From Pseudoalteromonas shioyasakiensis (GTDB lineage Bacteria > Pseudomonadota > Gammaproteobacteria > Enterobacterales > Alteromonadaceae), in contig NZ_JANIGL010000002.1 in assembly GCF_024518675.1 (NCBI RefSeq), positions 434,001 through 498,000 on the forward strand: a stretch of DNA of 64,000 nucleotides, read 5' to 3'. Below, piece after piece: positions 17,636-27,421 of this stretch (within the stretch, counting starts at the first letter, position 1; the number at the start of each line of letters is the position of its first letter). The position numbers and the translations under genes were made by a program. The notes below the pieces were generated by a model. That model had not been told where the DNA came from. It saw only the letters and a program-made list of their open reading frames with translations, and ran no database searches.

Positions 17636-19942
17636 ATGAAACAATTTAAATTAAACGCTGTAGTAGCAGCACTGGCATTAAGCCAATTTAGTGTTAGCGT
17701 TAATGCAGAAGAACAAACATCGCCAAGAGAGCCTGAAGTAAAAGTATCAGAAGAGCTTGTGGTATATGGTGAGATTGGTTATCGCAACCGCTCACAAGAA
17801 TTGGCCCCTACACTTGAATACTCACAAGAGTACTTTCAGCGTTTTGAGCCACTAACAGCAGGTGATGCACTAAAGCGTGTACCTAGTGTAACGTTTTTAT
17901 CTGACGTACTTGAATCAGACGGCGCACGTATGCGTGGCTTAAGCCCTGCGTATACTAAAGTACTCATTAATGGTGAAGAAGTACCGGGCGCAGGCGCTGA
18001 CCGTTCATTCTTTGTCGACCGTATTCCTGCCGAATTAATCGAGCGTGTCGAAATAATTCGTTCATCAAGTGCAAACCGCTCTGCCGATGCTATTGCGGGA
18101 ACGCTTAATATTGTACTACGTGATGGCTACAGCCTAGACGGCGGCTATATCCGCGCCGGCGGTCTGCGTTATGATGACGGCGAATTAAAAGAAAGCTTTG
18201 CAGGCGTATACGGCACTGAGTTTGCTGGCGGCCGCTTGCTAGTAGGTGCCAACTTACAAGGTCGTTATAACCCAAAACAAAAATCAAGTATTCGTTATGG
18301 CGATAGCCCTGAAAATAATCCTAATTATGCAACAGATGATTTTGATAACCGAGAAGATCAATCAGATACTCGTGATGGCGATGATACTTCACTAAACGCT
18401 AGCTTTGAAAAGGCGTTTGATAACGGCGGTAAATTTGATATTAGCGCAATGTGGGTCGATACCGACCGTACCGAAGATGAGCGCTCTTTTGAATATGACG
18501 ACGCGACAGCCACATCTAACTCAGTGGTTGAAGGCGGTAACTTGCTTTCAGACAACGCAAATGTTTCCTACATTGACCAAACCAACTACAACATAAACTC
18601 AGGCTATCAACTACCGCTTTTAGGCGGTACCAGTAAGTTTAAAGTAGGTTACGCCAGCTTTGAAGAATCTGTATACGAGCAAGAAGTTGAGCTTGATACG
18701 TCTGAACTACCAATGGTTTTTGAAGAAGCCGAAGAAACTGTTGATATCGATGATAAAGAGTGGTCATTGCAATGGCAGCATAGCTTGCTTGTAGGCGACT
18801 CAAAAGAAGTTCAATTCGGTGCTTTTGTACAAGGTAAAGAGCGCGACACAGCAATTTTTGAAGCTGAAGATGAAAATGAGCAAACACTTACTGGCTGGGA
18901 TCAGTTTAACCAAACGCCTATGTCTTTAGCTGTATTTAATAACGAATTTGAAGCAGTAGACGGCGGTGTGAACACCCTCGAAGAAGACCGTTTTGATTTG
19001 TTTGCTTTAATCAAACACGAAGCCGATGTGTTCTCATGGGAAATGGGTGTGCGCTGGGAGTCAACTGACTCAAGCATTACCGATACCAATGAAGGCGTTA
19101 CTGCCGAAAATGATTATGACTTTATTTTACCGTCGGCTCACTTTCGTTACAGTGTAAGTGATAACGGCCGAGTCAGCGCCTCTGTTGCTCGTAGCTTACG
19201 CCGCCCAGATTTTGATTACATGACACCGGCTCTTCTTGAAGAAGAACTCGCTGATAATGACTTTTTAGGTAACCCAAATCTTAAGCCAGAATCTTCTTGG
19301 GGTATCGATTTAGGTTACGAATACCGTTTAGGTAAAAGTGGCGTTGTCGGTGTAAACGTATTTTACCGTGACGTTAGCGACCTAATTGAAATTGCCAGCA
19401 CAGGTGTTGAAGGCTCAGAAGGCGAAGGTACATTTGTACTGCAACCACAAAATACTGGCGATGGCACAGTACAAGGTATTGAGTTTGATTTATCAACGCC
19501 ACTGAGCGCAATCAACATGCCAAATACTGGTATTTTCTTAAACTACTCTTGGCTTGATAGTGAAGTTGAAGACAGCTTTGGTAAACGTAAGTTTAATGAC
19601 CAATCAGATTATGTTTATAACATTGGCTTTATTCAAGATTTACCTGACCTAGGCGCATCATTTGGTGCAACATACCGTAACCAAGGTGATGCTTACGGAC
19701 GTTTTGTAGGGGAAGAAGTAACAACCTCTTACGGCGCTGACTTGGAGTTATTCGTAGAAAAACGCTGGCAAGATGTAACACTTCGCCTGGTGGGTTCAAA
19801 CTTACTAGATGCTAGTAAAGATGAAGTTTTCAACAAGTTTGACTCACTTGATGACCAAAACAATCGTGACTTTGATGAATATGAGCTTGAGTCTGAAGAA
19901 GCAGGCCCAGTCATTCAAGTAATGCTACGTTACGCATTCTAA
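17636..19942 (+). CDS. TonB-dependent receptor of the phytate/phosphate module
   Basis: This 768-residue protein has a signal peptide (ALALSQFSVSVNAEE), a TonB-box-like EELVVYGE, and a plug domain (VLINGEEVPGAGADRSFFVDRIPAELIERVEIIRSSSANRSADAIAGTLNIVL). The barrel ends in VMLRYAF. The ribosome site is GGAG, 8 bp before ATG 17636. Two phosphate-releasing enzymes follow in the same direction, so it probably imports phytate or another organophosphate, or a degradation product. That substrate is inferred from context and from the Pho box, not from the receptor sequence itself. A hairpin with a T-run follows the gene, which may lower expression of the downstream enzymes. Confidence 0.85.
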   Translation: MKQFKLNAVVAALALSQFSVSVNAEEQTSPREPEVKVSEELVVYGEIGYRNRSQELAPTLEYSQEYFQRFEPLTAGDALKRVPSVTFLSDVLESDGARMRGLSPAYTKVLINGEEVPGAGADRSFFVDRIPAELIERVEIIRSSSANRSADAIAGTLNIVLRDGYSLDGGYIRAGGLRYDDGELKESFAGVYGTEFAGGRLLVGANLQGRYNPKQKSSIRYGDSPENNPNYATDDFDNREDQSDTRDGDDTSLNASFEKAFDNGGKFDISAMWVDTDRTEDERSFEYDDATATSNSVVEGGNLLSDNANVSYIDQTNYNINSGYQLPLLGGTSKFKVGYASFEESVYEQEVELDTSELPMVFEEAEETVDIDDKEWSLQWQHSLLVGDSKEVQFGAFVQGKERDTAIFEAEDENEQTLTGWDQFNQTPMSLAVFNNEFEAVDGGVNTLEEDRFDLFALIKHEADVFSWEMGVRWESTDSSITDTNEGVTAENDYDFILPSAHFRYSVSDNGRVSASVARSLRRPDFDYMTPALLEEELADNDFLGNPNLKPESSWGIDLGYEYRLGKSGVVGVNVFYRDVSDLIEIASTGVEGSEGEGTFVLQPQNTGDGTVQGIEFDLSTPLSAINMPNTGIFLNYSWLDSEVEDSFGKRKFNDQSDYVYNIGFIQDLPDLGASFGATYRNQGDAYGRFVGEEVTTSYGADLELFVEKRWQDVTLRLVGSNLLDASKDEVFNKFDSLDDQNNRDFDEYELESEEAGPVIQVMLRYAF

Positions 19943-19962
19943 TCACGGGTATTGTCATTTTA

Positions 19963-19995
19963 AGCACGTATTGGCAAGCCATTACGTGCTTTTTT
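19963..19995 (+). terminator. Intrinsic terminator inside the phytate module
   Basis: AGCACGTA and TACGTGCT form an 8-bp stem with a 12-nt loop (itself containing TGGC/GCCA), followed by five more T. It lies between the receptor and the phosphatase, 12 bp upstream of the latter's start. It is probably a partial terminator that sets the receptor/enzyme ratio. Confidence 0.75.
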
Positions 19996-20006
19996 GGAGT
20001 TAAAAC

Positions 20007-20981
20007 ATGTTTAAACTGTCTTTTATCATGGCTGCATTATTAGCATCTCATACGCTTAGTGCTGCCACGCCAGTTATTTATAAAGATGAGCTTTATCAAC
20101 AGCAAAAAATTGCCAAGTTAAATACGCTACCAGATAGCCTTAACTTTATGGTAATTGGCGACTGGGGACATAACGGCCACTTTTATCAAAAAGAAGTCGC
20201 ACACCAATTAGAAATAGCCATGTATCAAACCGATGCTGACTTTATCGTCTCAACTGGTGATAACTTTTACCCGAATGGGGTAGCAAGCGTCAACGACCCT
20301 TTATGGCAATCCGCTTACGAAGATATCTATCATGGCCCACATACATTTGAAGACTGGTACGTTGTATTAGGCAACCATGATTACCTTGGCAACGCCCAAG
20401 CACAAATTGACTATACAAACAAAAGTCAGCGCTGGCAGTTACCCGCAAGGTATTACAGTAAAACCTTTGAACTTGAAAACAATGAACAAGTTTTAATGGT
20501 GTTTTTAGATACCAACCCAATTCAGCCTGAATATAAAACCCGTGAAAAATACCGCTCAACTCAAGGTCAAGGTTATCAAACACAATTGGCTTGGCTTGAA
20601 ACCCAACTTGCCGGCAGTAAAGCAAAGTGGAAGATTGTGGTCGGTCATCACCCACTTTATTCCAGTGGTAAACGCTTTGGCCGTAACCAAGGTATTCGCG
20701 ATATTTTAGAGCCGATTTTAGAACGTCATAACGTGCAAGCCTATATTGCTGGGCACGAGCATGACCTGCAATACAACCAACCAAAAAATAGCAAGGTTGC
20801 TCACTTTGTCTCTGGCGGAGGAAGCGAAGCACGTTTTGTAAAACAGCGTGAATTTACCCGTTATGCAGAAGCAACCCCTGGCTTTTTAAGTGTATCTATC
20901 AATGGTGAAACGCTAAAAATGAGCGCAATTAATCACCTTGGTGAAGTACGTTTTAGCACTGAAAAGCATATTAATAAGTAA
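20007..20981 (+). CDS. Purple acid phosphatase-like metallophosphoesterase
   Basis: This 324-residue exported enzyme has a signal peptide (MAALLASHTLSAA). All five metallophosphoesterase blocks are present: GDWGHNGH, GDNFYPNG, GNHDYLG, VVGHHPLYSSG and AGHEHDLQ. The order and spacing resemble tartrate-resistant (type 5) acid phosphatase with a two-metal centre. It should hydrolyse phosphate monoesters in the periplasm or at the surface. It lies between the TonB receptor and the phytase, 11 bp before the latter, which suggests stepwise removal of phosphates from phytate products. The Fe-Tyr ligand of true purple phosphatases is suggested by GDNFYPNG. Confidence 0.88.
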   Translation: MFKLSFIMAALLASHTLSAATPVIYKDELYQQQKIAKLNTLPDSLNFMVIGDWGHNGHFYQKEVAHQLEIAMYQTDADFIVSTGDNFYPNGVASVNDPLWQSAYEDIYHGPHTFEDWYVVLGNHDYLGNAQAQIDYTNKSQRWQLPARYYSKTFELENNEQVLMVFLDTNPIQPEYKTREKYRSTQGQGYQTQLAWLETQLAGSKAKWKIVVGHHPLYSSGKRFGRNQGIRDILEPILERHNVQAYIAGHEHDLQYNQPKNSKVAHFVSGGGSEARFVKQREFTRYAEATPGFLSVSINGETLKMSAINHLGEVRFSTEKHINK

Positions 20982-20992
20982 AGGATAAAATA

Positions 20993-22951
20993 ATGAACTT
21001 TAAATTAAGTACCATTTCAACAGTGCTCTCAAGTGCGCTTCTGGTTACAGCTCTTAGCGGCTGCACAAGTAATGAGGAACCTAGCAGCCAAAGCAACGCA
21101 GCTATGGTACAAGCAGCAATAGCTGTGGAAAAATTTGGCCCTCAACAAAATATGCAAGGCTCACAGGCAGCAGCGCTGGGTAATAACCAATGGTTGATTG
21201 CCAGCGAAAGCCAGGGCTTATTAGTGACAGATAAAGACCAAAGCAGTGTGTTATTAGCGGGTAACTTTGAATCTATCTCACTGAAGAAAATCACAGAGCA
21301 ACAATTTTTATTGGCTAGCCTAGATAACAATCAAGACAATGTGGCTATTTTTAAGCTCCTGAAAACGGATTCATCTTGGCAGCTAACTGAGCTTACACGT
21401 ATCAGTCCACCACAAGCACAACCAGATGCAGTGTGTTTATTTAAAAACGATAATAATGCAACTGTATCAGCGTTTGTGCCAGATGTTCGCGGCTTGATCA
21501 GTGAAACCATTATTTATGACTTAGCGAGCAAGCAAGCAAAAAACATCGCTGTTCGTGAATTTTCAGCCGTTACTGAAGCCTCAGGTTGCGCAGTTAATGA
21601 CGAAACAAAAACCTTGTATGTGGGCGAAGCTGAACTCGGCGTTTGGGCTATCAATGCTGACGCTGAATCCGATGCCAATAAACAGCCAGTGGCATTAGTT
21701 GAGCCTTACGGTGAATTAAAAGCTGAAATCGGCGCGTTATCTGTATCAGACGATGGCACCTTGTGGCTGACAGCCACTGATAACAATGAAGTGTATGCCT
21801 ACAACGCACAAACAGAAAAACTTAGTCAGTGGTCACTTAACGGTGAGTTGGCAATTGAGTCTGTGGCAGCAGAGCTTATTAATAATGAGCAAGCACAGTT
21901 GGTATTAATTGATGATGAAACGGGCGCTTACATTACCACAAAAGTTAACTACACAGCGCAAACGGCGGCTTCTCAAAACAAGGCGGCGATGACTCACATT
22001 ACAGCGAGCGCACAAACCACACCCGTAGCCGCGTTTGGCGATGCAGCGGATGATCCTGCAATTTGGATAAACCCGCAAGATGCTAAAAACAGCTTGATTT
22101 TAGGCACAGATAAACGCCGTGGCTTAATGGTTTATGATCTTGATGGCAATAAAATACAGTCACTCAATGTTGGACGTTTAAACAATGTTGATGTTCGCCA
22201 ACATCAAGGTATAAACAATCAAACTAACACCTGGATCACTGCCAGTAACCGTACACTGAACAGCATCAGCGTTTTTACAGTCGATAACGACAACAAGGTA
22301 CAACATGTAACAGAAGTGGCAACAAACCTAGCTGAAATTTACGGTATGTGTATGTATTCATCTGATTCTGGCCACTATGTTTATGTAAATGATAAATCTG
22401 GCTTATTTCAGCAATACAAATTAACCGGTGAGCAAAATAATGTCAGCGGCGAATTAGTTAGAGAGTTTACTTTACCAAGCCAACCTGAAGGCTGCACTGC
22501 AGATGATAAACTAGGCCAATTATTTGCTGGCGAAGAAGATCAAGGTATTTGGTATATCGGTGCAGAGCCTACAGCGGGTAATTCACCAGTTATGCTGCAA
22601 GGTGTTAATGAACAACTTGTGGCAGATGTTGAAGGTATGGAAATTTACCATGGTGATGATGAGCGTTATTTAGTGGTATCAAGCCAAGGCGATAATAGTT
22701 ATGTGCTTTATAATATCTCAGATGATACTCAGCCAAGCTTGAGCTTTGCGGGTAAGTTTAATGTCATCGCGAATCTTGATAAAGGCATTGATGGCGCAGG
22801 TGAAACAGACGGCTTAACTGTTACCTCGAAGGCTTTACCAGGTTACCCTGAAGGCATGCTAATCGTTCAAGATGGTTACAACCGTATGCCACTACAACCA
22901 CAAAACTTTAAAATTGTTGACTGGCGTGAAGTAAAAAAAGCCATTAAATAA
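20993..22951 (+). CDS. Two-lobed beta-propeller phytase lipoprotein
   Basis: This 652-residue protein is a lipoprotein: signal peptide with lipobox LSGC, cysteine at about residue 24. The second half (about 335-650) has the hallmarks of beta-propeller phytase: FGDAADDPAIWINP, LILGTDKRRGLMVYDLDG, ASNRTLNSISVF, YGMCMY, PEGCTADD and the final LPGYPEGMLIVQDGYNR. The first half (about 40-330) looks like a diverged propeller lobe with weak versions of the same motifs (ASGCAVNDETKTLYVGEAELGVW). Dual-domain phytases of this layout are known, where the N-lobe helps release phosphate from intermediates. It hydrolyses phytate in a Ca2+-dependent way. It follows the acid phosphatase by 11 bp, so the two are co-transcribed. 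Confidence 0.9.
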   Translation: MNFKLSTISTVLSSALLVTALSGCTSNEEPSSQSNAAMVQAAIAVEKFGPQQNMQGSQAAALGNNQWLIASESQGLLVTDKDQSSVLLAGNFESISLKKITEQQFLLASLDNNQDNVAIFKLLKTDSSWQLTELTRISPPQAQPDAVCLFKNDNNATVSAFVPDVRGLISETIIYDLASKQAKNIAVREFSAVTEASGCAVNDETKTLYVGEAELGVWAINADAESDANKQPVALVEPYGELKAEIGALSVSDDGTLWLTATDNNEVYAYNAQTEKLSQWSLNGELAIESVAAELINNEQAQLVLIDDETGAYITTKVNYTAQTAASQNKAAMTHITASAQTTPVAAFGDAADDPAIWINPQDAKNSLILGTDKRRGLMVYDLDGNKIQSLNVGRLNNVDVRQHQGINNQTNTWITASNRTLNSISVFTVDNDNKVQHVTEVATNLAEIYGMCMYSSDSGHYVYVNDKSGLFQQYKLTGEQNNVSGELVREFTLPSQPEGCTADDKLGQLFAGEEDQGIWYIGAEPTAGNSPVMLQGVNEQLVADVEGMEIYHGDDERYLVVSSQGDNSYVLYNISDDTQPSLSFAGKFNVIANLDKGIDGAGETDGLTVTSKALPGYPEGMLIVQDGYNRMPLQPQNFKIVDWREVKKAIK

Positions 22952-22976
22952 ACAGTAAGTAAAATTTATAGATAAA

Positions 22977-23000
22977 AAATGCCGCTTCATTGCGGCATTT
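22977..23000. terminator. Bidirectional terminator between phytase and RND operon
   Basis: The 9-bp stem AAATGCCGC / GCGGCATTT encloses TTCATT and is flanked by A and T runs. It sits between the phytase stop (22951) and the convergent RND gene end (23029). Confidence 0.85.
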
Positions 23001-23028
23001 TTATTTGTCAGTTTTGACGGTGAATATG

Positions 23029-26000
23029 TTACTTAAACCAACCTTGAAAGCGTTCCATCAACATATAGTTAACTGGCACCAGTAACAAAGTAATAAAGGT
23101 GGCAAAGATAATACCAAAGCCAAGACTTACAGCCATCGGTATTAAAAATTGTGCTTGTGTAGCCTTTTCAAACAATAGCGGCATTAAACCTATAAACGTA
23201 GTTAAGCTCGTTAGCATAACGGGACGAAAACGAGCCGCACCAGCGCGTTTTACAGCTTCAAGTAAATCGCCACCTTCACTGCGCTTTTTATTTATATAGT
23301 CAACCAATACCAGAGAGTCGTTAACAACAACCCCCACTAGAGCTAACATGCCAAGTAAACTCATTATGGTTAAATCCATACCCATGATCCAGTGCCCCAT
23401 TACAGCACCTATCATACCAAATGGGATCACACTCATTACAATCAGTGGCTGCAAGTATGATTTAAATGGGATCGCCAATAGAGCATAAATGATAAAGAAT
23501 ACAAACAATAATCCCCAGGCAAGTGAACCAAACGACTCTCGTTGCTCTTTCGCCTCACCTTCTAAGGTGTAATCTACACCAGGGTATTGTTGCACAAGCT
23601 CGTCTAAATACCCTTTCAAGTCAGCTTGAAGTACCGTCATATTGGTGTTGTTTTTCTCAACATCGGCGGTCACACTAAGTGTGCGATAACGGTCAACACG
23701 ACGAATACTCGACGGGCTCTTACCTGTTTTGAGCTTAGCAACATGAGACAGTGGTACGGTCCCCCCATCTGGTAAATCAATGAGAATGTCGGTTAAATCA
23801 GCCACCGAGCGGCGCTCTTCAAGTGGTAGTCTTACCATCACCCGAACATCATCTCGACCACGTTGTATACGCTGTGCTTGCGAACCAAAAAACGAATTTC
23901 GAATTTGCTGTAACACATCAGTACGATTTAAGCCCAGCGCTAAGCCTTGATCTGTCAGTTCAACCTGCAGCTCCTCTTTACCATCAGACAAACTATCAGC
24001 GATTTCAAATACTGTGGGATAAGTAGCGAGTCGCTGTTTAATTTTCTCAGCAACAATTTCTAAGGTTTCAATTGTGCTACCGGTGAGCTGAACATCAATG
24101 GGGTCTGAACTGCGGCCAATTTCAGCCCTAAAGGTCATACTTTCTGCCCCGGGTATTACACCAATTAAATCACGCCATTCACTAGCAAGCTGTTGCGAAC
24201 CGATTGTTGAATCACGTTCTTCAGCAGGTGTAATTTCAAAACGCACAGAGCCGCTGTTTGATGTGCCTCCTCGGCCACCGGTGCTGGCCAAAATATTCAA
24301 GATCACACTTTCGCCATCTTCATCGCGGTATTTATCTTGTAACTCTTTGGCTTTATCTGACATAAGCACTATGTATTTATTTGTTACTTCAAAAGGCGTA
24401 CCGGCAGGAAAAGTAAGACTGGCTCTCACCGTTTCACTTGGGATCCGAGGGAAAAATACAAACTTAGTCCAACCACTCGAAATAAGAGTTAAAATAATTA
24501 AAAATATGCCAACAAATGAACTCACTGTGGCTAATTTATTTTTTAACGCCAAATTAAGTATGGGCTTATAGTACTTCATAATTGCCATTTCAAAACCATC
24601 AGCGAAGCGCTGTTGTAATCGTTCGAGTTTTGATGGCTCTGCTTTTTGGTTACGTAATTTGATATATTTTAAATGGGCTGGTAATACAAACTTAGATTCG
24701 ATAAGTGAAAATAACAATACCGGAATAACCACCACTGGAATTTGCGCGAATAAAGCGCCTCGCCCACCTTCGATAAACGCCAAAGGCAAAAATGCAGCCA
24801 CAGTTGTTAACACACCAAATGTCACCGGGGTGGCAACTTCTTGGGTTCCTCGAATAGCCGCTTGCTCACCGGATTCTGCTGTTTTTAAATGGGTATAGAC
24901 ATTCTCACCGGTCACAATCGCATCATCAACCACGATACCCAAAACTAGAATAAAGCCAAATAAGCTCATTATATTTAGCGTTATACCAAACAGTGGCATC
25001 GCTAAAAAGGCTCCCATAAAAGATACTGGAATACCAACAAATACCCATATCGCAATCGCTGGACGTAAAAATAACGTCAGTAATGCTAGAACTAAAATGC
25101 CGCCTTGAATCGCGTTAGTCGTTAGCGTTGCTATGCGCCCTTTCACTATTTGCGAATCGTCATCCCAATAGCTAAGCTCAAATCCTACAGGCAGACTTTG
25201 CTGTTGTTGATCAATATATTCTTTGACTGCACCAGCCACACCAATAGCACTTTGTGGCCCAATACGGTAGACATCAATGAATGCAGCTTGCTTACCATTA
25301 AAACGAGTGCGAACTGGGGTTTCTTCAAAATCATCAGTAATACTGGCAATGTCACCTAAACGAATAATAGTGCCATCTGCTTGTTGTTTAACGACAATTT
25401 TCGCAAATTCATCTTTACGGTAAGCTTGGCCTTTTGAGCGAATAAGCACCTCACCGCCCTCGGTTTTTAAGTTACCCGCAGAAACATCGGTACTTGAACG
25501 TGAAATAGCTGAAGAAATTTCCGCTAAGCTTAAATCGTATTGACGTAACACATCTTGGCTTACTTCAACGGAAATTTCGTAATCACGTACCCCACTTAGC
25601 TCTACTTGAGTTATTAAAGGTATGCGAAGTAAGTCATCACGTACTTTTTCTGCATATTCGAGGGTTTCTTTTTCGCCATATTCACTCGAAACAGTCACTG
25701 CGATTACTTCGCGAATACGTTGATCAAGCGCAACAACTGGCTTTTCAGCATCAACAGGAAAAGTGTTAATAGCATCAACTCGGCTTTTTATATCAGCCAA
25801 TAAGTCTCGCGCATCATAGCCGGTTTCAACTTCAATACTCACTGAGGATGAACCTTCAGAAGAGCTACTTGAAATTTGTTCTATACCTTCAAGATCTTGC
25901 ACCGCTTCTTCAATACGAATGGTGACACCCTTTTCAACATCTTCAGGGGTTGAACCACGTAACGTTACTTGCACACTAATTCGGTCTGCTTCAAAAGAAG

Positions 26001-26109
26001 GAAATACTTCTAGAGGTATTTGGGTCGATAAACTAAATAGCCCAGACAACACAATACTAATAAGTAATAAATTGGCGGCTACATGGTTTTTAGTAAACCA
26101 AGCTATCAT
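23029..26109 (-). CDS. RND efflux transporter permease subunit
   Basis: This 1026-residue inner-membrane pump has the AcrB-type layout: helix 1 near the N-terminus (NLLLISIVLSGLFSL), a large periplasmic loop, helices 2-6 (including LGIVVDDAIVTGENVY with the Asp-Asp proton-relay pair), a second periplasmic loop and helices 8-12. It exports hydrophobic compounds with H+ antiport as part of a tripartite complex. The start overlaps the adaptor gene stop by 4 bp (ATGA). The gene order outer-membrane factor, adaptor, pump on one strand shows a self-contained efflux operon. The substrate is not determinable. Confidence 0.92.
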   Translation of the reverse strand: MIAWFTKNHVAANLLLISIVLSGLFSLSTQIPLEVFPSFEADRISVQVTLRGSTPEDVEKGVTIRIEEAVQDLEGIEQISSSSSEGSSSVSIEVETGYDARDLLADIKSRVDAINTFPVDAEKPVVALDQRIREVIAVTVSSEYGEKETLEYAEKVRDDLLRIPLITQVELSGVRDYEISVEVSQDVLRQYDLSLAEISSAISRSSTDVSAGNLKTEGGEVLIRSKGQAYRKDEFAKIVVKQQADGTIIRLGDIASITDDFEETPVRTRFNGKQAAFIDVYRIGPQSAIGVAGAVKEYIDQQQQSLPVGFELSYWDDDSQIVKGRIATLTTNAIQGGILVLALLTLFLRPAIAIWVFVGIPVSFMGAFLAMPLFGITLNIMSLFGFILVLGIVVDDAIVTGENVYTHLKTAESGEQAAIRGTQEVATPVTFGVLTTVAAFLPLAFIEGGRGALFAQIPVVVIPVLLFSLIESKFVLPAHLKYIKLRNQKAEPSKLERLQQRFADGFEMAIMKYYKPILNLALKNKLATVSSFVGIFLIILTLISSGWTKFVFFPRIPSETVRASLTFPAGTPFEVTNKYIVLMSDKAKELQDKYRDEDGESVILNILASTGGRGGTSNSGSVRFEITPAEERDSTIGSQQLASEWRDLIGVIPGAESMTFRAEIGRSSDPIDVQLTGSTIETLEIVAEKIKQRLATYPTVFEIADSLSDGKEELQVELTDQGLALGLNRTDVLQQIRNSFFGSQAQRIQRGRDDVRVMVRLPLEERRSVADLTDILIDLPDGGTVPLSHVAKLKTGKSPSSIRRVDRYRTLSVTADVEKNNTNMTVLQADLKGYLDELVQQYPGVDYTLEGEAKEQRESFGSLAWGLLFVFFIIYALLAIPFKSYLQPLIVMSVIPFGMIGAVMGHWIMGMDLTIMSLLGMLALVGVVVNDSLVLVDYINKKRSEGGDLLEAVKRAGAARFRPVMLTSLTTFIGLMPLLFEKATQAQFLIPMAVSLGFGIIFATFITLLLVPVNYMLMERFQGWFK

Positions 26110-27419
26110 TGCTTAGCTCCTTGGCCGCGAGCTTGGCGACGTTGCTTCATAAGCTCTTGAACTGAAATACCCTGCTCTTTTGCCATTTGCTCAAGTTGCT
26201 CTTTGCTTGGGCGCTCTCCCCGTCCTTGCTTATTGCCACGGGTAGTCTGATAAGCTTGCTCACCCATTATGTTCACTTGTGTGCCTGAGCTAACTTGGCC
26301 AAGCGGTGTTATCACTAAGTTATCGCCTGCTTTAAGGCCTGATGCAATAATCGCATCATTGGCATTTTGCCACCTTAGGTTAATATCTTTACGTTTTAAG
26401 ATACCTTGCTCTTCGATATATACATAGCTGCCTTGGTAAATAGCACTATTAGGAATTACAATCGCATCTTGCACCTCTACCCCTTTAATTTGCGCTGTTA
26501 TATATTGGCCAATTTTAATTGGGTATTGATTATTTTCTGTTGCCTTGTATGGGTCATTAATTTGACCCACAACATAAAGCTGCTGTGCTGATGAGTCTAT
26601 AGCGCCTTCGGTTCTTACAACCTGACCTTGCCATTGCTGTGAGCCAACCAAATCAGAACGAAAAACAACAGGTGATCCTTGCTCATTACTCACACCATCA
26701 CGAAACTGCTCAGGCAATTCGATAAAAGGTAAATCTTTGTTTTTAATTGGCAAACGGATTTCAACACTGTCAATAGCATAAATAGAAGCAAGCTCAGTGT
26801 TATTACTTACCACTTGGCCTAAATCAACACTGCGGCTTAAAACTCTACCTGCATAAGGTGCACTGATTTTAGTGCGTTCTAAATCAAGCTCAGCTTTTTC
26901 TAGTTGTGCTTGTGCTGATAACACCTCAGCTTGCGCTGCAGCTAATTGTGGTTTACGCAGTACTAATGAACTGGCTTGTTCACCATTGCCTAAGCGTTGC
27001 CAATCTGTTTGCGCTTGATTACCACGCGCTTCTTCTTCTAATAAAGCTTGTTGTGCACTTAATAAATTAGCTTGGGCAGATTTAACTTCTGCACGATGAT
27101 CTCTATCATCCAATTCAAGCAGCACATCGCCTTTTTCAAAAAAGCCACCTTCACGAAATTGCTCGCTAATTTTAATAATTTGCCCCGAGGCTTGTGACAC
27201 CAGCATGCTTTGCGTTCGCGGTTTTACCGTGCCAAAACTATTGATCATAATTTGATAAGGTTGCGCTTGTAGATGAGAAACAGCGACAGTCACATTTGCT
27301 TTTGGCGCTGAGCCAAATCGTCGAGTTTCTGGTGGGTTGTCCTTGATAATCACAATAAGTGTCGCGGTCGCTGCGATAATAATAGTTGGGATTAAAAATT
27401 TACGAAGTTTACTGTTCAT
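26106..27419 (-). CDS. RND efflux periplasmic adaptor (membrane fusion protein)
   Basis: This 437-residue protein has an N-terminal signal anchor (FLIPTIIIAATATLIVII), lipoyl-like halves (VSQASGQIIKISEQFREGGFFEKGDVLLELD and ISAPYAGRVLSRSVDLGQVV), a coiled-coil hairpin between them (about 110-190) and beta-barrel domains after it. It links the pump to the TolC-like channel. The C-terminal tail (about residues 390-437) is unusual: basic and Gln-rich, with repeated GR/QR. It starts 2 bp after the outer-membrane factor stop and overlaps the pump gene by 4 bp. Confidence 0.92.
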   Translation of the reverse strand: MNSKLRKFLIPTIIIAATATLIVIIKDNPPETRRFGSAPKANVTVAVSHLQAQPYQIMINSFGTVKPRTQSMLVSQASGQIIKISEQFREGGFFEKGDVLLELDDRDHRAEVKSAQANLLSAQQALLEEEARGNQAQTDWQRLGNGEQASSLVLRKPQLAAAQAEVLSAQAQLEKAELDLERTKISAPYAGRVLSRSVDLGQVVSNNTELASIYAIDSVEIRLPIKNKDLPFIELPEQFRDGVSNEQGSPVVFRSDLVGSQQWQGQVVRTEGAIDSSAQQLYVVGQINDPYKATENNQYPIKIGQYITAQIKGVEVQDAIVIPNSAIYQGSYVYIEEQGILKRKDINLRWQNANDAIIASGLKAGDNLVITPLGQVSSGTQVNIMGEQAYQTTRGNKQGRGERPSKEQLEQMAKEQGISVQELMKQRRQARGQGAKQ

Positions 27420-27421
27420 AA

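Noticed and set aside
20290..20832. A 180-codon minus-strand frame inside the acid phosphatase gene.
   Set aside because: It is antisense to all five metallophosphoesterase blocks and shows no family of its own.
24098..24571. A 157-codon plus-strand frame inside the RND pump gene.
   Set aside because: It is antisense to an intact RND frame with conserved motifs and has no ribosome site.
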